From the NCBI GenBank assembly GCA_030412945.1, contig JAUHJS010000005.1, positions 1-64,000 of the forward strand: a stretch of 64,000 bases of DNA, given 5' to 3'. Below are positions 51,501 to 58,314 of this stretch, piece after piece. This DNA comes from Shiella aurantiaca. Lineage in GTDB: Bacteria > Bacteroidota > Bacteroidia > Cytophagales > Cyclobacteriaceae. Within the stretch, counting starts at the first letter, position 1. The number at the start of each line of letters is the position of its first letter. Made by a program: the position numbers and the translations under genes. The notes beneath the pieces were generated by a model. That model was given only the letters and a program-made list of their open reading frames with translations, did no database searches and was not told where the DNA came from.

Positions 51501-51833
51501 CAAGCCACCCCTATCCGTCAATTGTTCCAAAACCTAATTTCCAATTCCTTGAAATACCAAAAAGCCGATGTGGCTCCACATATACACATATCGGCTACTG
51601 ATCATTGGTCGCACTGGGAGTTTGCCGTTTCCGACAATGGCATAGGCATAGCCCCCGAATACTCCGAAAAGATTTTTACGATATTTCAGCGACTGCATAA
51701 TAAAGGCGAGTACAGCGGTACCGGCATGGGCCTAGCGATTTGTAAAAAAATAGTTGAAAATATGGGAGGAAAAATATGGGTAGTGTCGGAAGAAGGAAAA
51801 GGAAGTAAATTTTATTTCACCTTGCCAAAATAA
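45576..51833 (+). CDS. Giant soluble hybrid-sensor histidine kinase with about 12 PAS and 2 GAF domains
   Basis: A 2085-residue protein with no signal peptide or membrane segment. Reading in order: PAS domains start near residues 1, 162, 284, 405 and 528; a GAF domain near 655; PAS near 824; a second GAF near 950; PAS near 1114, 1238, 1348, 1481, 1605 and 1722; then a DHp domain with phospho-His1876 (VASHDLQEPLR), and an HATPase_c domain with the N-box LISNSLKYQ (about 1985), DNGIGIAP (about 2022) and GTGMGLAICKK (about 2048). There is no receiver domain in it. Several PAS units share the same PAC pattern (GAIQDVS, GVFQDVS, GSIQDIHE), which suggests growth by duplication. It senses cytoplasmic signals, probably redox, oxygen or small molecules, but no cofactor residue can be assigned. 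The next kinase starts 8 bases later. Confidence 0.93.
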   Translation: MISKQLLESLFSVFPQPGLLLQAEGSDFIIVDANEAYLHAVNRPKEFLLGKSVLEAFPPNPSEEGNSQHALLLASFNEAIATKKLSAISELRYDVLSEDNIYLERYWNIKNSPLKDEHGRVVYVVNSVEDVTELVLARQKLNRNQREIMTSQSLLEQAERIAHFGTWELNLQTNELYWSDGVYRICGYTREDYPLNFESGLAIIHPDDQARALAVMQDAMKTHKEYNIEKRFVTSTGEIKNIISKGKVIFGPNNEPQKLFGVFQDVSQQKRAQEDIQKTKENLQRILDSSLDIICTLDIEGKFVTVSAASYDVLGYLPKEMEGRNLMEFVVEADHEKTIAISERLFEGEEFTNFENRYKHKDGHLVPMIWSVFWDAENQLVHCVGRDGTERLKAEENERKSQKRYKALVQEGSDLTAILNADGVYLYVSPNYPSILGHSEEDLMGQTAFQFIHPADLEQVQKEFSLLEQEKRVKSSPYRFKRKDNTWCWVQTVGTNLLEDPEVRGIVINSVEITDLVSIQEAIRQSNQRFELIMQASTESIWEFHPISGQLFLGEGFNRNFGIAAGSLHENNELINERLHPEDKQAMLDSFRLTLHQTPDTRWSHAYRIRKENGEYAHVKDRAIILRDTQGVAYRVVGAIQDVSQEYFYQQMEVIEKEVMELSMQLDASAHSVISSYLLKLESLFPDMKASVLEIKNNSLHDLASPSMPRGYMEEVKGLEIGENAGSCATAAYLKKKVIVSDIFTDIRWEKYKHLGLQYGFAACWSQPIFNTQGEVVATFANYYPSQRSPMEKEEYAIDRAHRLLSVLLSRFESLKNIQESNERYDLVNKATKDAIYDWDIKADIYHWGEAFQRTFGHEISNEPFRLKDWVRLMHPVDSKKHEAAWEEFMTDPAQDRWNKEFRFRKADGSYAYAEEIGHMIRDSHGTPLRMIGVLRDISRNKRFELQNQIQQEIANFFKKEESLKQTLHHVLPYLGQLGHVKAAEIWLSNGDGTHLKLISHYAETEQALNFYTDSHAIDTITRGTGLPGIIWKEGKVVLWENIDASERFIRYKAAQKAHLKSAFGFPLFHKGEIIGVLVLLNDTSLREDSSQTALFEPLGHFLGAEIKRKQQEEEMLLLFQGAPDILAIASPNGHFIKVNPAFCTILGYTEEELTQKPFAEFLHPDDLNPSRAEYHDTITGERHANNFINRYRTRSGKYRWISWNSSDTFGEDDCVFAYGRDITETIELRKLLDNASYLSRVGGWEVDLVNNIHHWSSITKEIHEVPKEYVPSMENALAFYHEDYREMVKERVEKAIREANPYDFEAPIITAKNTLRWVRSIGYPEFEEGKCVRLWGSIQDIHERKVMELRLKNVSNNIPGVIFQYHAFPDGSDGLFLVSDGSNEVWGVSPEECMANAESVWKGIRAGGDSEEMVASIQESAKNLSRWRFRYRYLSPQGSLRYLEGFGNPQRQSDGSIIWDSIVMDITEKHDLELLAQRTSKMARIGSWELSLAHNEAQEMYWSPMMREIMEVDADYKPTFSGGLEFYLPESRNRVKTATERLIATGEEFDLELLLITAKGKMRWVRYIGQSDRVNNVCQRIFGSFQDIHGQKNAELELKETLNDRNTILESIGDGFIAVDRKFTITYWNQAAEKLLGPKKEEALGKNLWRIYGDAVDSAFYINYHIAITENKAVHFEEFYPTLEKWFEISAYPNPNGLSVYFRDITLRKMAQEQIRLSNERFAKVAEATNDAIWDWDIANDTLYWGDGFRKLIGYDPETMTPTMELYTSLLHPEDADRVLQSIDETLQQTEINQWQAEYRYQRLDGQYLYVQDSGAIIRNEKGEAIRMVGAVQDLTPHKEYEESLKALNQQLAMNLKELATSNAELEQFAYVASHDLQEPLRMITSFLTQLEKKYNPIIDERGKQYIQFAVDGAKRMRQIILDLLEFSRVGRSEDATQTQNLSELLTDVCALFRRAMEEKHAEITWDKLPDIKAQATPIRQLFQNLISNSLKYQKADVAPHIHISATDHWSHWEFAVSDNGIGIAPEYSEKIFTIFQRLHNKGEYSGTGMGLAICKKIVENMGGKIWVVSEEGKGSKFYFTLPK

Positions 51834-51841
51834 ATGATACT

Positions 51842-53959
51842 ATGAGTATGCCCCGCCTTGGTATATTGCTTTTTTTGATGCCTCTTATTTTATTGATGGT
51901 AGGCGGAACCTTGTATTGGCAGGGAAATAAGAAACAAACGGAGGTATGGGACGAAAACTTAAAGACGGAACGCCTGTTCAACGAAACATCTCAACTTCAA
52001 ATTTTATTATTAAAAGCCGTTCGCGAAAAGCGCGGATATGAACTATACCTCGACTCCCTTTATGTGCGTCAATTTGTTCAGCATAAAAATGCCCTTTACA
52101 AGCAAATCCAACTCATTGATTCACTGATTGAACAAAAAGAGGACAGTATTCAGTTTAGCTCACTTAAAAATCTGCTTAACTGGCGAATTGCTGACTTGGA
52201 GGAACGCATGAGGAATGCAGCAAAAAATCAGAATACTACTCCGCCTTCTCCAAAAATCACCCTAAAAATGGATTCGGTCTTTACCGAACGATTACTTACG
52301 CTTGAAAGAAAAAGCCTCGCCTTTGAAGCGCAAAACACACATTACCGCCAAGCCAATTATCAGCGGTTTGTTACCTTATTGGGTCTTTCTTTCGCGCTGT
52401 TGGCACTCTCAGCTTATTTCTTTGATCGGAATATTCATCAAAAGCAAAAAAAGGCCCAACAGCAAATGATACTTCAGGCCACGCGAGAAAGTGAAGCTCG
52501 CTTTTCGGCCGCCTTTGAGCACGCCTCTATTGGCATGGCCCTCGTTTCGCCCGAAGGCCGGTTCAGTAGGGTAAACAAAAGTCTTTGCAAACTTCTAGGA
52601 TATACAGCAGAGGAATTGCTATTGCATACCTTTCAGGATATTACCCACCCCGATGACCTACAAACCGACCTTCAACTATTCAAACAATTGGCTCAGGGAG
52701 AAATAGAATCGTACCAAATGGAAAAACGCTATTTCACCAAAAACGGTGAAATCGTATGGATTAACCTGAGCGGTTCTAAAGTAAACAAGCCCGATGGAAG
52801 CCCGCTGTATTATATTGCCCAAATTGAAAACATCACCAAAAGAAAAGAAGCCGAACATTCTCTAAAAGAAGAAAAGACCCGCTTAGAGAATGTGATAAAA
52901 GCTACACAGGTAGGCACTTGGGAGTGGAATGTACAAACAGGAGAAACCATTTTCAACGAGCGCTGGGCCGAAATCACGGGACATACTTTGGCCGAGCTGG
53001 CGCCCATTTCCATCAAAACCTGGGAAGCACTGGCCCATCCTGATGACCTTTTACTATCCAACAAGCTTCTGCAAGAGTGTTTTGATGGGAAATCGGAGTT
53101 TTATCAGGTGGAGTGCCGCATGAAACACAAAGCCGGGTATTGGGTATGGGTACTCGATCAAGGCAAAGTAATCAGCCGCACTTCCGATGGCAAACCCCTG
53201 ATGATGTTTGGCACCCATACTGATATCACTTCGCGCAAGCTTATGGAAGAAAGTGAACACCGTGTGGCCGAAAAGCTGAAAGCCATAAATCAAGAACTGC
53301 AACTTTTTGCCGCCACCGCCTCGCACGACATGAAAGAGCCCCTGCGCATGATTAAATCATTTATGGAGCTTCTGCAAAAAGACTATGCCCCTCAGCTAGA
53401 CGAGAAAGCGCAGAAATACATTTACTATGCTACCGATGGCGCCCAGCGCATGAATGTGCTGATTGAAGACCTGCTGGCCTATGCCCAAATAGGAAATGAT
53501 GATACCGCGCCAGAACCCATAGATACCAAGGCGCTCGTGGGCGATATCTTGAAGCTGCAGGCAGCCGTAATTGAAGAAAAAAAGGCCCAGGTAGCAGTAG
53601 GCAACTTGCCCGCCATCCGCGGCAAGCGTGTGCCCATCAAGCTTTTATTCCAAAACCTCATCTCCAATGCCCTGAAATACCAAGCACCCGACAGAGTACC
53701 TCACATTGAAATTTCAGGACATGAGAGTGCTACCCACTGGCATTTCTCAGTAAAAGACAACGGCATAGGCATCAAACCCGAGTATTTCGACCGTATTTTC
53801 CAACTTTTCAAGCGCCTACACACTCGCAGCGAATATGCCGGTACAGGTATGGGATTGGCCATTTGTAAAAAAATTGTGGAACAACATGGAGGAGAGATAC
53901 GCGTAGAATCGGTACCTTTTGAAGGAAGCACCTTCCACTTTAGTCTGGCAAAATCTTAA
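51842..53959 (+). CDS. Membrane-bound sensor histidine kinase with two PAS domains
   Basis: A 705-residue kinase. A hydrophobic helix (about 7-25) and a second (about 177-198) flank a periplasmic helical sensor region of about 150 residues resembling a CHASE3-like four-helix sensor. Two PAS domains follow (about 215-335 and 345-465), then the DHp domain with phospho-His495 (TASHDMKEPLR) and HATPase_c (LISNALKYQ, DNGIGIKP, GTGMGLAICKK). The kinase core is clearly related to that of the giant kinase upstream: both have the (L/M)xEPLRMI H-box and the DGAxRM segment, so the pair probably arose by duplication. It is 8 bases downstream of that gene, and a receiver gene follows after 63 bases. Confidence 0.92.
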   Translation: MSMPRLGILLFLMPLILLMVGGTLYWQGNKKQTEVWDENLKTERLFNETSQLQILLLKAVREKRGYELYLDSLYVRQFVQHKNALYKQIQLIDSLIEQKEDSIQFSSLKNLLNWRIADLEERMRNAAKNQNTTPPSPKITLKMDSVFTERLLTLERKSLAFEAQNTHYRQANYQRFVTLLGLSFALLALSAYFFDRNIHQKQKKAQQQMILQATRESEARFSAAFEHASIGMALVSPEGRFSRVNKSLCKLLGYTAEELLLHTFQDITHPDDLQTDLQLFKQLAQGEIESYQMEKRYFTKNGEIVWINLSGSKVNKPDGSPLYYIAQIENITKRKEAEHSLKEEKTRLENVIKATQVGTWEWNVQTGETIFNERWAEITGHTLAELAPISIKTWEALAHPDDLLLSNKLLQECFDGKSEFYQVECRMKHKAGYWVWVLDQGKVISRTSDGKPLMMFGTHTDITSRKLMEESEHRVAEKLKAINQELQLFAATASHDMKEPLRMIKSFMELLQKDYAPQLDEKAQKYIYYATDGAQRMNVLIEDLLAYAQIGNDDTAPEPIDTKALVGDILKLQAAVIEEKKAQVAVGNLPAIRGKRVPIKLLFQNLISNALKYQAPDRVPHIEISGHESATHWHFSVKDNGIGIKPEYFDRIFQLFKRLHTRSEYAGTGMGLAICKKIVEQHGGEIRVESVPFEGSTFHFSLAKS

Positions 53960-54022
53960 AAGCGATTCCCTTATTTAGTTTAAATATTTTCTTAATTTAA
54001 CACAGAAAATACCATCCCTTCT

Positions 54023-54454
54023 ATGAATCAGCATAAACCCATCAAGATACTTCTGGTTGAAGACAATGAAGGTGACATTCTTTTGACCACCGAGGCCTTA
54101 GAGGAAGCGAAAATCATCAATTCCATAGAAGTGGTCAAAGATGGCAATGCAGCTATTGTATATTTGGAAGACCCGGCTATTCCCCTTCCCGACCTCATCT
54201 TGTTGGATGTGAACCTGCCCAAAAAAAATGGGCATGAGGTACTCGTGCACATCAAATCTACGGAGCTGCTTCGCCACATTCCTGTGATCATGCTAACTAC
54301 CTCCTCTTCTGAAATAGATATCAATAAAGCCTATAAACAATACGCCAGTTGCTATATTGTAAAGCCAGTAGAAGTAGGTGATTTTATGAATATGGTAGGG
54401 CAAATTGAAGGATTTTGGTTTAGTATCGTTAGCCTACCTAACAAACACAAATAA
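54023..54454 (+). CDS. Single-domain response regulator, Rcp1-like
   Basis: A 143-residue stand-alone receiver of the Rcp1 type (PIKILLVEDNEGD at the start). Phosphoacceptor Asp62 is in LILLDVNLPKKNG, and Lys114 is in YIVKPVEV; the long alpha4-beta5 connector typical of Rcp1-like receivers is present. Such receivers are often paired with PAS or phytochrome-like kinases having the DLQEPLRM H-box, which fits the two upstream kinases. No output domain. The next gene is another receiver protein 13 bases downstream, so these are co-transcribed. Confidence 0.93.
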   Translation: MNQHKPIKILLVEDNEGDILLTTEALEEAKIINSIEVVKDGNAAIVYLEDPAIPLPDLILLDVNLPKKNGHEVLVHIKSTELLRHIPVIMLTTSSSEIDINKAYKQYASCYIVKPVEVGDFMNMVGQIEGFWFSIVSLPNKHK

Positions 54455-54467
54455 TCGTTTGATATAG

Positions 54468-55529
54468 ATGAAAAAAGACCCCAGAGCCTTATCGGTATTA
54501 ATTGTCGAGGATAACCCCGGTGACCAGATACTGATTGAAGATTATTTGGGGGAATATTTCACCGCATGCACGCTGCATCAGGCCTATACTTTTAAAGAAG
54601 CTATTGAGGTGTTTAAGCAGCGCACTGAGCCTATAGACATCATTTTGCTGGATCTTACCTTGCCCGATACCTCAGGAGAAGAACTCATCAAAGGCATGCT
54701 TGCCCATTCGGGTCAGGTGCCCATTATTGTACTTACCGGGTTTACCGATATCGAATTTAGTATAAAATCGCTTTCCTTGGGTATTTCCGATTACCTCCTC
54801 AAAGACGAGCTTTCGGCCACCACTATTTACAAAAGTGTGCTCTACAATATCGAAAGGGCGCGCCATATCCGCACCATACAAGAATCCGAAAAACGCTATA
54901 GCGACCTCTTCCATTTTAGCCCTCAGCCCATGTGGGTGTATGATTTAGACAGCCTAGCTTTTTTAAACGTAAACAAGGCTGCCGTACAGCACTATGGCTA
55001 TAGTGAAGAGGAGTTTATGCAGATGACGATTCGAGAACTGCGCCCAGCAGAAGATTTGCCGCTTCTGTATCAATCCATAGAGGAGCAAAAAGTCAGCAAA
55101 GAAAAAGCCTTCAAAGGAGTGTTCCGTCATTTTAAAAAAGATGGCACCTCTATTACGGTAGAGGTCAGGGCCAATATGATCCACTTCAATGGCAAGATAT
55201 CTAATCTGGTACTAATAAATGATATTACCGAAAGCCTGCGCTATATCGATACCATAGAGCGGCAAAACCAAAGCCTGCGCGAAATCGCCTGGATGCAATC
55301 GCACCTAGTGCGTGCGCCATTGGCCCGCATTATGGGCCTTATCGCTTTGATTGAAGACCCCGAACTAGAAATGGAAACCAAGTCGGAGTTCTTACAGTAT
55401 GTTATCGAATCGGCCACCGAACTGGATAGCATCATCAAAGATATGGTAAAACGCACCGAACATGTTAAATTTGAAACCGATACTAAGACGGAGGTGCCTC
55501 CAAGCATCCTTGCCAAGCTTAAGGGCTAG
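54468..55529 (+). CDS. Receiver-PAS protein ending in a DHp-like helical domain without ATPase
   Basis: A 353-residue cytoplasmic protein. The receiver (about 8-125) has Asp62 in IILLDLTLP; the Lys-equivalent loop reads ISDYLLKDEL. A PAS domain lies at about 145-260 (PMWVYDLDSLAFLNVNKAAV). The last 85 residues form a helical hairpin with a histidine-kinase-like H-box, SHLVRAPLARI with His279, but the chain stops at residue 353 with no N-, G- or F-boxes. The protein therefore cannot bind ATP by itself. It could accept phosphate from another protein or only dimerise. The stop lies in normal sequence and the following gene starts 28 bases later, so there is no sign of a frameshift. It is probably the last signalling gene of the cluster. 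Confidence 0.88.
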   Translation: MKKDPRALSVLIVEDNPGDQILIEDYLGEYFTACTLHQAYTFKEAIEVFKQRTEPIDIILLDLTLPDTSGEELIKGMLAHSGQVPIIVLTGFTDIEFSIKSLSLGISDYLLKDELSATTIYKSVLYNIERARHIRTIQESEKRYSDLFHFSPQPMWVYDLDSLAFLNVNKAAVQHYGYSEEEFMQMTIRELRPAEDLPLLYQSIEEQKVSKEKAFKGVFRHFKKDGTSITVEVRANMIHFNGKISNLVLINDITESLRYIDTIERQNQSLREIAWMQSHLVRAPLARIMGLIALIEDPELEMETKSEFLQYVIESATELDSIIKDMVKRTEHVKFETDTKTEVPPSILAKLKG

Positions 55530-55557
55530 ATTTATTTTTCATTCTATTTACACTCCT

Positions 55558-56457
55558 ATGTTAAAAAAATTAGTACTCATCACCTTTCTTATTTCAAGCT
55601 TTACCAGTTACGCCCAAGTGACCACCAATACGCAAGACTCCATCTGGACTAGAGGTGGTAGTTTCAATATCAACTTTAGTCAGGTAAACCTCAGCAACTG
55701 GGCCGGTGGGGGCCAAAGCTCCATTGCGCTAAGTGGCCTGTTCAGCGTATTTGCCAATCGTGAAACCAAATATTCGTTATGGGAAAACCGATTAGAAACC
55801 GCCCTTGGTGGTATCCGCCAAGAAGACATTGGCGAATTCAGAAAAACGGATGATTACTTTATTTTGGTTTCTAAATACGGCCGTAAGATCAACGAATCCT
55901 TCCTTTTCAGCGGTCTGATGGACTTCCGCACCCAGTTGGCCAAAGGTTTTGTGTACAGCAATGACCCGCTCACCAATGAGGTTATTGCCACCGAAGTGTC
56001 TGAATTTATGGCTCCCGGCTATTTATTACTTTCACTCGGTGCCACCTACAAAAAAGGAGATGTATTTACCGCTACCGTCTCCCCTCTAACCGGAAAAAGC
56101 ACTTTTGTGCTGGACGACAGCCTTTCGGCACAAGGCGCCTATGGCGTGGCCGTAGGGGAGAAATTTCGATTTCAGGGCGGTGCCAACCTAAGCCTCTCGT
56201 TTAAGAAAACGCTGATGGAAAACGTTACCTTCAGTACCAATGCCAACTTCTTTGCCGACTACCAAAACTTTATGGATGAGGTGGATGTGAACTGGGATGC
56301 ACTTTTGCTTTTCAAAATCAACAAATTCCTGAGCAGCTCCATTTCGGCACAGGCTATTTACGATGACGACATCAACGTAACCCGCGAAGATGGCACCCTA
56401 GGGCCCGCTTTGCAGTTCAAAACGGCCATACAAGTAGGGCTTACCCTAAGCTTTTAA
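55558..56457 (+). CDS. DUF3078 family outer-membrane-type protein
   Basis: A 299-residue exported protein from ATG 55558; the frame extends upstream into the previous gene but the signal peptide (ending SSFTSYAQ) begins here. The family hallmark DSIWTRGGSFNINFSQVNLSNWAGGG falls just after the signal peptide (about 26-51). The rest is beta-rich and ends in an aromatic C-terminal residue (LTLSF), which is consistent with an outer-membrane beta-barrel. The function of DUF3078 is unknown. It is close behind the receiver-PAS gene and overlaps the 3' end of the convergent dnaX by 4 bases. Confidence 0.87.
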   Translation: MLKKLVLITFLISSFTSYAQVTTNTQDSIWTRGGSFNINFSQVNLSNWAGGGQSSIALSGLFSVFANRETKYSLWENRLETALGGIRQEDIGEFRKTDDYFILVSKYGRKINESFLFSGLMDFRTQLAKGFVYSNDPLTNEVIATEVSEFMAPGYLLLSLGATYKKGDVFTATVSPLTGKSTFVLDDSLSAQGAYGVAVGEKFRFQGGANLSLSFKKTLMENVTFSTNANFFADYQNFMDEVDVNWDALLLFKINKFLSSSISAQAIYDDDINVTREDGTLGPALQFKTAIQVGLTLSF

Positions 56458-57032
56458 TAATCAGGATCCAGCCCCAGCTTATCCCTGAGGGTATGCAATA
56501 AAGGATTTTTAGCGGCCATATGCGCAAACTTATCGCTTTGCGTGTATGGCCTTGCTGTTTCTGTTTGTATCTGTAGCTCAGTTTCTATCTGTATGCCAAA
56601 GTGCTGCAAAGTATTGCGGAGGTAATCGAGTAGGTCGCCCCGAAAGTTTTGAAAAATCTCTTCCTGCATGGTGCTGGTTAGGTAGATGGCAATCACATCC
56701 CCTTCGCGCAGGCGCGGCTTCTGGTTCATGATCATGTACTCGGTTTCTTTGCCCAGGTCCTTGCGCGAGAAGGCAAACTTTTGCCAGGCTTCCAGCAATT
56801 CTTCTTCCGAATACGGCTGATTCACACGCTCCGTAGCACCAGAGCCACCCACTTCACCAATGGATTTTTCTTCTTTTTGGGGTTTTTCCTCCACGGCCTT
56901 TTTAAACTGGCTCAGGCTGGTAGGAATACTGGGAGTGGATTTTATTGATTTAGTAGCCACAGCTGATGCTTTGGGCAGCTGAGACGCTAAAGAAGCAGGT
57001 GCTTCCTCCTCCTCTACATCACTTTTTTTTTT
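56454..57032 (-). CDS. dnaX: DnaX tau-specific C-terminal extension (in the -1 frame of the A10 run)
   Basis: This open frame continues the dnaX reading frame if the ribosome or polymerase slips back by one base at the A10 run. The -1 frame is open from the A run (codons AAA AGT GAT GTA) to a TAA at 56454. It adds about 189 residues: an acidic, proline- and serine-rich linker (SDVEEEEAPASLAS and beyond), then a C-terminal domain with PYSEEELLEAWQKFA, the motif that opens the tau DnaE-binding domain in this phylum. With the shift, full tau is 558 residues, a normal length. There is no plausible separate start codon with family-like sequence, so it is not an independent gene. Confidence 0.8.
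   Translation of the reverse strand, partial: KKKSDVEEEEAPASLASQLPKASAVATKSIKSTPSIPTSLSQFKKAVEEKPQKEEKSIGEVGGSGATERVNQPYSEEELLEAWQKFAFSRKDLGKETEYMIMNQKPRLREGDVIAIYLTSTMQEEIFQNFRGDLLDYLRNTLQHFGIQIETELQIQTETARPYTQSDKFAHMAAKNPLLHTLRDKLGLDPDY
56990..57032 (-). promoter_or_regulatory. Candidate slippage signal in dnaX: A10 run plus downstream stem-loop
   Basis: On the coding strand, a run of ten A residues (57023-57032) is read as TTA AAA AAA AAA GTG in the zero frame. The -1 frame is open on both sides of the run. About 15 bases downstream is a 7-base stem (57001-57007 with 56990-56996, one G-T pair) with a 4-base loop. A poly-A slippage tract of nine bases is known to drive transcriptional slippage in Thermus dnaX, and E. 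coli dnaX uses A AAA AAG for ribosomal frameshifting. Which mechanism acts here cannot be decided from sequence. Confidence 0.65.
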
Positions 57033-58129
57033 AATGCCTCGCCTGATGACAGGCTGGCCGCCAATTGCATAGCCGAAGGAATATGAGCCGATTTCATCAG
57101 AGCCATTTCCACATGCAAGCGCTGATTTTTAGAGGCCTTATACTGCACATCGGCTTGGCTGAGGATGTTCATCACCGAAAGTAAAAATCCGGTGGAAGCC
57201 GCTTGTGCCTGCTCGGCATAGCGCGCCCGCACATTGTCGGACACTTCCAGCAGACTTATGGTTACGGCATCTTTGCACACCAACACATTGCGCAGGTGCT
57301 CGGCCAGTCCGGTAAGGAACTGGTGCCCATCAAAGCCTTGACGAAGGATTTCATCAAAAATCAACAGACACTGGCTGATGTTTTCCTGCAAAAGCGCATC
57401 GGTTACTTTGAAATAGTAATCGTAGTCGAGTATGTGCAGGTTGCTGATGGTATCGGCATAGGTCACCTTGCCTCCGGAGGAGAAGGTAACGATCAAATCA
57501 AAAATAGATAGGGCATCGCGCAGGGCGCCATCGGCCTTTTGGGCTATCAGGTGCAGGGCTTCTTGCTCGGCTTCAATCCCCTCATTTTTGGCAATGCGCA
57601 CCAAGTGATGAGTGATATCGCTGATTTGGATGCGGTTGAAGTCGAAAATCTGACAGCGCGATAAAATAGTAGGAATCACCTTGTGTTTTTCCGTAGTTGC
57701 CAAGATAAAAATGGCATAGGCAGGCGGTTCTTCCAAAGTCTTCAGGAAAGCATTGAAGGCTTGGGTAGACAGCATGTGCACCTCATCGATGATATACACC
57801 TTGAATTTGCCATGCTGGGGCGGGAAGCGCACCTGGTCGATGAGGTTACGGATATCGTCTACCGAGTTATTGGAAGCGGCATCGAGCTCATAGATGTTCA
57901 TGGCATTGCTGCTATCGGTGCCTTGCGCCTCAAAGCCATTCACCATGCGGGCCAAAATCCGCGCACAGGTAGTTTTACCCACCCCACGAGGGCCACAAAA
58001 GAGCAAAGCTTGCCCCAAGTGGTTTTTCTCGATAGCATTTTTTAAGGTAGTGGTGATATGCTCTTGTCCCACTACTTCATCAAACCCTAGCGGTCGATAT
58101 TTTCTGGCCGATACTACAAAGTTTTCCAT
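57014..58129 (-). CDS. dnaX: DNA polymerase III subunit gamma/tau; zero frame ends as gamma
   Basis: The clamp-loader ATPase. From ATG 58129 (MENFVVSARKYRP) the zero frame gives 371 residues: AAA+ domains I-II (Walker A GPRGVGKTT about 47, Walker B VYIIDEVHML about 107, sensor 1 LATTEK about 139) and domain III, the collar. It ends two codons after an A10 run, almost exactly where E. coli gamma ends relative to the domains. The usual four zinc-binding cysteines between Walker A and ELDAASNN are missing: the region reads ARMVNGFEAQGTDSSNAMNIYELDAAS with no cysteines. The gene is convergent with DUF3078, and divergent from tmRNA. Confidence 0.93.
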   Translation of the reverse strand: MENFVVSARKYRPLGFDEVVGQEHITTTLKNAIEKNHLGQALLFCGPRGVGKTTCARILARMVNGFEAQGTDSSNAMNIYELDAASNNSVDDIRNLIDQVRFPPQHGKFKVYIIDEVHMLSTQAFNAFLKTLEEPPAYAIFILATTEKHKVIPTILSRCQIFDFNRIQISDITHHLVRIAKNEGIEAEQEALHLIAQKADGALRDALSIFDLIVTFSSGGKVTYADTISNLHILDYDYYFKVTDALLQENISQCLLIFDEILRQGFDGHQFLTGLAEHLRNVLVCKDAVTISLLEVSDNVRARYAEQAQAASTGFLLSVMNILSQADVQYKASKNQRLHVEMALMKSAHIPSAMQLAASLSSGEALKKKVM

Positions 58130-58247
58130 CCGGGTGGCAATATAAGTCAAACTTGGCTTTTGGGCGAAGAAAAATGTGGGTAAAAAATCACAAAGCCCAA
58201 GGAGCGGAATATTTCGGCTTTGGGGAACTGATTTGCCCCCATCGGGT

Positions 58248-58278
58248 TTGATACTTAAGCAAACAAAGTGTAGGTTTG
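58248..58278 (+). promoter_or_regulatory. Promoter of tmRNA
   Basis: TTG (58248-58250), a 20-base spacer, and TAGGTTTG (58271-58278): an exact match to the phylum's promoter, 36 bases before the mature 5' end. The leader would be removed by RNase P. Confidence 0.65.
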
Positions 58279-58314
58279 TGATTGCGTTCTACCCAAAATC
58301 GGACTTCTTCTTAT

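Noticed and set aside
56454-58129. dnaX as a pseudogene caused by a frameshift
   Set aside because: Both frames keep family-like sequence up to and from the A10 run, and the zero frame ends precisely at the gamma boundary; programmed slippage or a homopolymer sequencing error explains it better.
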